DNA from: Saccoglossus kowalevskii
Lineage: Eukaryota > Hemichordata > Enteropneusta > Harrimaniidae
Length of the DNA stretch: 38,951 nt
Reading direction: 5' to 3'
Assembly: GCF_000003605.2 (NCBI RefSeq)
Contig: NW_003123910.1
Coordinates: 71,260-110,210 of the forward strand
In this document: piece by piece, positions 35,601 through 38,951 of the stretch
How positions within the stretch are numbered: position 1 is the first letter of the stretch
How the letters are laid out: each line of letters begins with the position of its first letter
Program-made: the position numbers and the translations under genes
The notes under the pieces: generated by a model
What the model was told of the DNA's origin: nothing
The model's database searches: none
Seen by the model: the letters and a program-made list of their open reading frames with translations, nothing else

Positions 35601-38125
35601 AAAATCCCATCCAAGCATTCCTGAGGAAGAGAGCAAACAAACAAACAGATGGATGGATGGACAGACGGTCAGACAGACAAACCCACAGATGGACACACAC
35701 ATATAAAAAAAAAGGACACCAATCCACCATGTAAATATTATGTTTTTTTATGATACATCAATACTGCAAGTAACACTGTTGAATTCTTACCTGTCCATAA
35801 GCTGTGAAAACAACTGATCTGACATCGGCAGAGTAAAATTAATTAAAATAGTCTTCAAATCATCAATTGAAATATAACCATCTCTTTTGTAGTCAAACGC
35901 CATAAATGCTTTCTTTAGATTCACATAGTTGTCTTTTAACTGCAAAAAGAGATAACAAAAGAATAATGTAAAACAGATTAATACCTGAGTGTAGCCTCTA
36001 TAAGGGAAGTGACCGAAATCAAACTGGTCGGTTTCCTGTAGGGCCCCGCCAATGCCCCAACCGGCACGACATGGCCCTGCAATACCGTAGTTTCCCCGGA
36101 ACGGGGCTTTTCCAGGAGTAGTGATTCACACATGAATGTCCATACATGTGGTCGGCGGTACGAACGACAACAATTCAGGAGAACGAAATATTCACAACAA
36201 ACACAATGGTACAATTACATAGTACGCCGTGAGTTGGGAGTACAATATTGGTGTGATATAGAATGAGTAATTTTATTTATTTTTTCAATCGTGAAACTTA
36301 AATTCAGCATTTCGAAGTTTAGCAGAGCATTGCCCAGTACCAATCTTGCCTAGACTAGAGGTCAGACATGGGTCAAATTGCATGAATATATTAAAATATG
36401 AAGATGCGCTAGTCGTTGAAAACATCGCAGCGAATGTAGCGAATACATCACCCGTTGTTAAAAGTGGTACCAGTACTCCTTTTCAGGGACTTGTAAAAAG
36501 TCAGTCGTTTTTCGAAAGGTGAGAACATGTGAACAATATGATTATAATCACAAACAATGAGCGCCGGTTTACCCCGGTTAACCCCAGGTAAATGCATGTG
36601 TTGGTGACCTTCATGCAGCCAAGGAGCTTATCCTGACTTCCCAGGTGCTGGTGGAGCCCCGCGAGACACTGATCAGTTTACCCCAGGTAAGTGCCTGTGT
36701 TGGCGACCTTCATGCAGCCAAGGAGCTTATCCTGACTTCCCAGGTGCTGGTGGAGCCCCGCGGGACACTGATCAGTTTACCCCAGGTAAGTGCCTGTGTT
36801 GGTGACCTTCATGCAGCCAAGGAGCTTATCCTGACTTCCCGGGTGCTGGTGGAGCCCTGCGGGACACTGATCAGTTTGGTTTTGGTCACTTCCCTAAAGC
36901 TTCTGTACCTAAAATGTTGCTGCTTATTTTTTTTTTTCCATGAACATATTTTGGCCTCTCATTACTGCTATTAGGATATGTTAACCTAATGGAAATTGAC
37001 TTGCTTTGCACAGACCCTTGTCCAATGGCTTCAGTGACACATGTCACCCACACCTAATGGGTTTACAGACTCATGTCATCCAAGTCTAATGGTCTGTTCA
37101 CACAGACCCATGTCTGAAGGCTTATTTGAATACAAGTACCAACCCTTTTTCTAAGTTCATGTTCAATTTGTGAAAAGGTCATGCCTTTGACAACATCATC
37201 CGTTCTGTTCATGGTAGCTGCCTTCTCAACTTGTTTGTTTTTATCTTCATATACTTGCCGCCAGGTCATCGCTAACAGAGAAAAGATAGACATCAAATGA
37301 ATAGATATTGGCAGACACAATTATCAGTTTGTATCAAGGTTTGGAATGCAGAACATCCACCCACCCCTATGCACAATTGTTTTATTTTTTTGTGATAAAG
37401 TGTATTATTAAAAATAAAAGAAAATTAAATTTTATTTTGAGCTGAACCAATCGCTGTGTTTTATTTCTAAATGTGAAAGGGTCTAAATTAAAACCCAGTG
37501 AGTAAGCAAAGTTAATCAGTAAATGTACTGTTTACAAAACTATGATGCAGCATGATATACTGTAGAATACTTTATTTTAGCTGGAAATCATTTTCGCTGA
37601 AAAGAGATTTTGGGTGTTTTGTATGGAATTTATTTTTACTGATTTTAAAAAGTTGAATGTAAAATATAGAAAAAAAGGTATATTCACTGAATTTTATTTT
37701 CACTGAATCATTTCTTCAGCGAAAATAGCGAAAATTAATTTCAAAGCAAAAATAAAGTATTTTACAGTACACATATAAAACCTAATGATTATTTGACATT
37801 ACCTAGTTTAGTTGTGTCTGGTTGAGATTTCTCATTTTTTTGAACATTAATGCCAAGTCTTCTTAGAAAGTCATTGTAATTGACGATACCAGTGTGGTTG
37901 AAGTCATATCGACCCCAAAGCCGTTCAAACTGATTATCCGACAAACGAAAGCAGTAATTTTCAATGACTTTTCTCATCTCATGGCGTTGTATACGACCAT
38001 CTCGGTTATAATCAAACAGACGAAACGCTTTGATGACGTTCTTGAGATTAGTACCGATGCGTTCTTTTAACAGACGTTCGATGTGATCAACTCCCATCTC
38101 TTGTGGTGATCTAGTATATTGGTAT
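20050..38125 (-). CDS. EFCAB6: EFCAB6-like multi-EF-hand protein, 21 exons, C-terminal 1369 residues
   Basis: Spliced minus-strand coding sequence: complement(join(20050-20325, 20765-20888, 22213-22297, 22780-22942, 23323-23496, 24509-24736, 25538-25729, 26204-26399, 27059-27451, 27767-27982, 29375-29610, 31407-31655, 32303-32474, 32906-33073, 33619-33854, 34133-34303, 34706-34826, 34952-35062, 35791-35939, 37144-37271, 37803-38125)). All junctions are GT-AG and keep one frame, giving 1369 whole codons plus TAG. About twelve modules of about 114 residues each hold a helix of type LLKERIGTNLKNVIKAFRLFD, a first EF loop, and a second, usually decayed, EF loop. Canonical-looking loops include DYNRDGRIQRHE, DDNRDGRITKSE, DESEDGKIMFAE and DDDHNGLVRRED. 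Length and layout fit EFCAB6 (DJBP; about 1500 residues in human), which has been described as a DJ-1 partner and as a component inside ciliary doublet microtubules. Calcium binding by individual loops is inference. The 5' end is outside the window. Confidence 0.88.
20765..20888 (-). CDS. EFCAB6: EFCAB6 exon, end of module 11
   Basis: The acceptor ctattttag precedes 20888; the donor gtgagt starts at 20764. It encodes FNYNSFLRNFVLRLKPITEE, then a polar linker ending QIHPTRVP. It completes the degenerate loop DLQENGKFNYNS with the previous exon. Confidence 0.87.
21309..22190. repeat. 38-bp minisatellite
   Basis: The unit is CATATCCCATCATACATTTC plus ATCTAAGTTTATGGTGGA (38 bp), about 23 copies with G/A and C/T variants arranged in blocks. 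It lies in an EFCAB6 intron, ending about 25 bp from the donor of the exon at 22213-22297. Confidence 0.93.
22213..22297 (-). CDS. EFCAB6: EFCAB6 exon, helix between hands of module 11
   Basis: The acceptor ttatcatcag precedes 22297; the donor gtaagt starts at 22212. It encodes IMEQFQLYLPADEFQQLMQK and the start of a loop (YDLQENG) with a split Lys codon. The 38-bp satellite begins about 25 bp beyond its donor. Confidence 0.87.
22780..22942 (-). CDS. EFCAB6: EFCAB6 exon, first hand of module 11
   Basis: The acceptor tctccacag precedes 22942; the donor gtgagt starts at 22779. It encodes SDLYGRRTTTPMVNAENI, the helix KLKDKIYKYWQDIQKMCRL, and the acidic loop DDNDSGEIDIYD, the most acidic of the set. 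Confidence 0.88.
23323..23496 (-). CDS. EFCAB6: EFCAB6 exon, second hand of module 10 and Ser/Arg linker
   Basis: The acceptor cttatatag precedes 23496; the donor gtaagt starts at 23322. It encodes FEKLWSTL, loop DINKFGNLEYRK (no acid at position 12), and a linker rich in Ser, Arg and Met (TMRSGSRMSRM). Phase 0 at both ends. Confidence 0.87.
23639..23682. repeat. (AAT)n microsatellite
   Basis: About fourteen AAT/ATA triplets with one interruption, in an EFCAB6 intron. Confidence 0.95.
23919..24252. repeat. 16-bp minisatellite
   Basis: The unit is GACAAACACACAACAT (16 bp), about 21 almost identical copies, in an EFCAB6 intron. The three minus-strand frames stay open and would give cysteine/valine repeats; this is a repeat artefact. 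Confidence 0.95.
24509..24736 (-). CDS. EFCAB6: EFCAB6 exon, first hand of module 10
   Basis: The acceptor attgcgcag precedes 24736; the donor gtaaat starts at 24508. It encodes VAQNWLESVQKVAKD, MGVDEIQMRLQEIISARF and a degenerate loop DYAKIGVIAKDD, ending FRLTDSQ. The MGVD motif also opens the helix of module 1. Confidence 0.88.
25538..25729 (-). CDS. EFCAB6: EFCAB6 exon, EF hands of module 9
   Basis: The acceptor aattctcag precedes 25729; the donor gtaagt starts at 25537. It encodes AFNSF, loop DRDHQGRLSAGE (D1, D3, G6, L8, E12) and a second hand without ligands (VHSDLSIDWLQFLDDF). 64 codons, phase 0 at both ends. Confidence 0.89.
26204..26399 (-). CDS. EFCAB6: EFCAB6 exon, decayed second hand of module 8
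   Basis: The acceptor catccttag precedes 26399; the donor gtgagt starts at 26203. It encodes IGMPTNKTRLSYEQFLSAF, a basic linker (YKKKNKPEVTVES) and the helix LKKLKRIVYSDRDVLRA. The acceptor lies only about 25 bp from the edge of a transposon copy. Confidence 0.88.
26424..26801. mobile_element. MITE with ATACAGTC terminal inverted repeats
   Basis: It starts ATACAGTCAGACCTCC and ends ACAGGTTTGACTGTAT; the end is the complement of ATACAGTCAAACCTGT. The interior repeats 'ggtctttatagaga'-type segments. A second, partial copy lies at 164-250. It abuts the acceptor of the EFCAB6 exon at 26204-26399. Confidence 0.65.
27059..27451 (-). CDS. EFCAB6: EFCAB6 exon, module 7 second hand to module 8 first hand
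   Basis: The acceptor acatttcag precedes 27451; the donor gtaagt starts at 27058. This is the longest exon, about 130 residues. It has a decayed loop after YDPEYKNHID, a linker rich in Gly/Asp/His, the helix LIQRLKDRFRDHYSTFQDAF and loop DKIKDGKISISE. It ends in a split Lys codon. Confidence 0.88.
27767..27982 (-). CDS. EFCAB6: EFCAB6 exon, first hand of module 7
   Basis: The acceptor cattacag precedes 27982; the donor gtagga starts at 27766. It encodes YNHIKDPTELAADQVHEILL, the helix KRNYADLAKAFRSI and loop DKRGNGVIKKRE. It ends in LWI plus a split Arg codon, phase 2. Confidence 0.89.
28334..29355. mobile_element. TTAA-flanked MITE copy E, split by an insertion
   Basis: TTAA lies at 28334-28337 and 29352-29355. 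The flanks 28338-28423 and 29261-29351 match copy D (5991-6186) in reverse complement; the middle, 28424-29260, is absent from copy D and is a separate element. Confidence 0.55.
28424..29260 (-). mobile_element. Tandem-core element 3 (Helentron/pearl-like), nested
   Basis: In minus orientation it starts TTTTTAGTCCCCGTTCGG, with a stem-loop formed with GGAGACT, then a GTGCG/GTGT-rich microsatellite (about 29160-29205), then about four diverged units of about 140 bp with 'caaaaatggcc' and 'taccaagtttgaacaaaatcc' (plus strand). It ends AACGGGGACT (complement of 28441-28450), palindrome GCCATGCATGGC and CTTG. It sits inside MITE copy E. Confidence 0.65.
29375..29610 (-). CDS. EFCAB6: EFCAB6 exon, EF hands of module 6
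   Basis: The acceptor ctttccag precedes 29610; the donor gtaaca starts at 29374. It encodes DLRQAFYKL, loop DDDHNGLVRRED, a helix, a decayed second loop around GIGKRTKLSYKD, and the linker EGHPWLNSTHR. The last Arg codon is split in phase 2. Confidence 0.89.
30085..30092 (+). promoter_or_regulatory. CRE-like palindrome TGACGTCA
   Basis: A perfect cAMP-response-element octamer, 37 bp upstream of the ATG at 30129. It is the only such site noticed near a start codon in the window. Function is inferred from motif only. Confidence 0.4.
30129..30532 (+). CDS. Possible two-exon mini-gene inside the foldback element
   Basis: Candidate join(30129-30176, 30512-30532). Exon 1 starts AAAATGG and encodes MADYTDVSDREKHGFS, then donor gtaagt. 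Exon 2 follows acceptor ttccattctag and gives IIMLSV and TGA, 22 residues in all; AATAAA follows at 30671-30676. It resembles the promoter, first exon and last exon of a host gene caught between inverted repeats. I do not recognise the protein, and it may be a non-functional fragment. Confidence 0.3.
31407..31655 (-). CDS. EFCAB6: EFCAB6 exon, module 5 to 6 junction
   Basis: The acceptor gtttgcag precedes 31655; the donor gtaagt starts at 31406. It encodes VLESFGMYMVDEHFNDLVLR, a shortened second loop (GFNKGQLSYSD), the linker NHRYNK, and the start of the next module's helix (LEVEAQLRDKLREGFS). Confidence 0.87.
32303..32474 (-). CDS. EFCAB6: EFCAB6 exon, helix and decayed hand of module 5
   Basis: The acceptor tttctag precedes 32474; the donor gtaaga starts at 32302. 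It encodes LHNVRKNALERTTQMKADE, the helix VIVRLKDRMSQHDSAIRDTF, and a decayed first loop (CSNGKTTLTKKE). It ends in phase 0. Confidence 0.86.
32906..33073 (-). CDS. EFCAB6: EFCAB6 exon, second hand of module 4
   Basis: The acceptor tttttacag precedes 33073; the donor gtaaga starts at 32905. It contains loop DESEDGKIMFAE, canonical at positions 1, 5, 6, 8 and 12, and then the linker LYGTSTQIHVNSELAEVT. Confidence 0.88.
33425..33447. repeat. (AAT)n microsatellite
   Basis: Seven or so AAT triplets in an EFCAB6 intron. Confidence 0.9.
33619..33854 (-). CDS. EFCAB6: EFCAB6 exon, linker and first hand of module 4
   Basis: The acceptor ttttctag precedes 33854; the donor gttagt starts at 33618. It encodes EGHKWLISEHRYND, the helix EEILRKKIAEYWKSVSAAF and loop DPEKTGRISKRH, in which the twelfth-position acid is replaced by His. 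The EGH-WL motif recurs at the end of module 6. Confidence 0.88.
34133..34303 (-). CDS. EFCAB6: EFCAB6 exon, EF hands of module 3
   Basis: The acceptor tgttccag precedes 34303; the donor gtaagt starts at 34132. Joined to the previous exon it completes loop DDNRDGRITKSE, fully canonical. The second loop, DPYHDNFIDYHQ, lacks Gly6 and Glu12. 57 codons, phase 0 at both ends. Confidence 0.9.
34706..34826 (-). CDS. EFCAB6: EFCAB6 exon, helix of module 3
   Basis: The acceptor atttttag precedes 34826; the donor gtaagt starts at 34705. It encodes VNPIRESDKKIQPNEI and LKQAFLSFDD. The last Asp residues begin an EF loop whose remainder is in the next exon. Confidence 0.88.
34952..35062 (-). CDS. EFCAB6: EFCAB6 exon, decayed second hand of module 2
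   Basis: The acceptor tatttcag precedes 35062; the donor gtatgt starts at 34951. It encodes FGFKASHKIPWEHFLEKF, a remnant EF hand that lacks the acidic ligands, followed by the linker GQTIPIKWNHK. It ends in phase 2 inside a Lys codon. Confidence 0.87.
35791..35939 (-). CDS. EFCAB6: EFCAB6 exon, first EF hand of module 2
   Basis: The acceptor tttttgcag precedes 35939; the donor gtaaga starts at 35790. It encodes LKDNYVNLKKAFMAF, loop DYKRDGYISIDD (D1, D5, G6, I8, D12), and a helix ending LFSQLMD before a phase-2 split Arg codon. Confidence 0.88.
36003..36895. mobile_element. Non-autonomous DNA element with 27-bp terminal inverted repeats
   Basis: The left end AGGGAAGTGACC (36003-36029 in full) and right end 36869-36895 match as inverted repeats at 24 of 27 positions. 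The interior is GC-richer than the surroundings and contains a 99-bp tandem repeat at its right. No clear target-site duplication is seen. Confidence 0.65.
36581..36878. repeat. 99-bp tandem repeat, three copies
   Basis: ACCCCAGGTAA begins copies at 36581, 36680 and 36779, exactly 99 bp apart and nearly identical. As 99 is a multiple of three, the + strand keeps one open frame with a 33-residue repeat (VSACVGDLHAAKELILTS). Coding is not supported otherwise. Confidence 0.88.
37144..37271 (-). CDS. EFCAB6: EFCAB6 exon, linker and helix of module 2
   Basis: The acceptor ctctgttag precedes 37271; the donor gttggt starts at 37143. It encodes AMTWRQVYEDKNKQVEKAA and then the helix IEHELRKR that continues in the next exon. 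The donor was chosen because it is the only GT that gives phase 0 for the following exon. Confidence 0.8.
37558..37769. mobile_element. MITE, 212 bp, TACTGTARAATAC ends
   Basis: The left end TACTGTAGAATACTTTATTT and the complement of the right end TACTGTAAAATACTTTATTT are terminal inverted repeats; internal TTTTCGCTGAA-like segments also mirror each other. TA flanks fit a Tc1/mariner-type target site. It is in an EFCAB6 intron. Confidence 0.75.
37803..38125 (-). CDS. EFCAB6: EFCAB6 exon, EF module 1
   Basis: The acceptor ttattcag lies just above 38125 and the donor gtaatg starts at 37802. Residues 1-107 hold a complete module: helix LLKERIGTNLKNVIKAF, loop DYNRDGRIQRHE (canonical D-N-D-G-I-E), helix, then loop DFNHTGIVNYND, which is nearly canonical. 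This is the best-preserved pair in the protein. Confidence 0.9.
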
Positions 38126-38948
38126 CTGAATAATAATATACAATATTCATAATATGCAACCAGGCTGAATGATCTTACCGTGAATAAAAATGTTGTGCAT
38201 AATTCACTACTATGACAATCTTTAAATTTTCTGTTTTTGTAGGCCAATCAAACCCTAAAAAAAATGATGGCCGCTGCATTGGAGAAATTGAATGTAATAA
38301 ATGAATTCACTTAAGGTAGAGATGCAGGTTCGTGGGCACTTGGGAGTGAAATTTTTTTTTTTTGCTTTTTATTATTTAAACAGTCTTGGCTATAGACTGT
38401 TAAAATTTTTTACAATTGTGAATAGTGGAACAACGATTTAAAAAAACGATTTTAAAATATAGATAACAGGTGAAAACAGTGTTACAACAATCGTACAGAC
38501 AACTAGCCTGGGTGGTAATTTATGCATAAACTTGAAGTAGTGAAATTTGAGCTGCCGCCCTGCAAAATTGACAACTGGTAGACAGTTTTCAAGACTTTTT
38601 CTTCATAGTAAACAGATGTACCCATAAACTAATTTTGACAGGAAACAGTAGCATGGTTTAGAAGCTAATGTTTTTAAATCACTTTTGACCAAAAAAGCAC
38701 ATTTTTGTGCATATTTCAAACTACAGTGTCCATAAAAAAAAAAATACTAACAAAATTTTAAAATTCATACAATAAGTTTTCCAAAAATATAAGTTTTGTG
38801 GACAAGGGAGGTCATCTTGGTTTCTTAATTAACTAATTAAAATACCTGTCAGGTAAACTGCATCTCTACCTTAAATTAATTTGTATTTATTTATTTATTT
38901 TCTGTAATTTTACAGCCTTACAACACACAGAAGGCAGAGGTAACTTAC

Positions 38949-38951
38949 CAT
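38949..38951 (-). CDS. EFCAB6: Possible edge of an upstream EFCAB6 exon
   Basis: At the right border the minus strand reads ATG followed by gtaagt, a strong donor. However, the next exon (38125 downward) begins with the third base of a codon, A, so this donor would create TGA. A donor four bases on (AA before gttacc, exon edge 38945) would give Lys, matching the H-K/R pattern at other module joints. An unseen small exon is also possible. Confidence 0.3.

Noticed and set aside
36645-36974. + strand open frame with a 33-residue repeat
   Set aside because: A 99-bp tandem repeat explains it; no family resemblance and no splice context. Kept only as part of the mobile element finding.

Overview
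The window is eukaryotic, AT-rich animal DNA: coding sequence is split into many short exons with GT-AG introns, introns are long, and minisatellites and short transposon relics are frequent. The two genes (a PPP6R/SAPS subunit and a long multi-EF-hand protein of the EFCAB6 type), together with the repeat types, point to a marine invertebrate with motile cilia (hemichordate, amphioxus, mollusc, brachiopod or similar). I cannot resolve the species from sequence alone.

Left part, 1-11,023, + strand: the 3' half of a gene for a regulatory subunit of serine/threonine protein phosphatase 6 (PPP6R/SAPS family). Ten exons (505-602, 2026-2083, 3037-3161, 3854-4041, 4328-4484, 8186-8274, 8480-8588, 9106-9468, 10277-10429, 10960-11023) join in one continuous frame of 467 residues plus stop. 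The N-terminal SAPS repeat region lies left of the window. The 3.7-kb intron 4485-8185 holds two large minisatellites and several small transposon copies.

Middle, 11,024-20,049: the convergent (tail-to-tail) intergenic region. It holds the 3' UTR of the left gene, a 31-bp minisatellite (15,060-15,855), a 72-bp minisatellite with internal GGTTA runs (15,944-16,812), and a tandem-core transposable element (about 17,770-18,947).

Right part, 20,050-38,951, - strand: most of an EFCAB6-like gene. Twenty-one exons from 38,125 down to 20,050 join without a break into 1369 residues plus stop. The protein consists of about twelve consecutive EF-hand-pair modules of about 114 residues. The 5' end lies beyond the right edge. 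Its introns contain a 38-bp minisatellite, a 16-bp minisatellite, MITEs, and a foldback element of about 1.17 kb enclosing a small gene-like cassette.

The most interesting non-gene signals are: (1) three sequence-divergent elements (985-1823, about 17,770-18,947, 28,424-29,260) that share a 5' stem-loop and a tandem core, with a 3' hairpin ending in CTTG in two of them, like non-autonomous Helentron/'pearl'-type elements, one of them nested in another transposon; (2) a family of TTAA-flanked MITEs; (3) the foldback element at 29,820-30,983 with a promoter-like CRE, a start codon, splice sites and a poly(A) signal inside; (4) an EF-hand gene whose intron positions recur at equivalent module positions. 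The two genes have no obvious functional link beyond adjacency.
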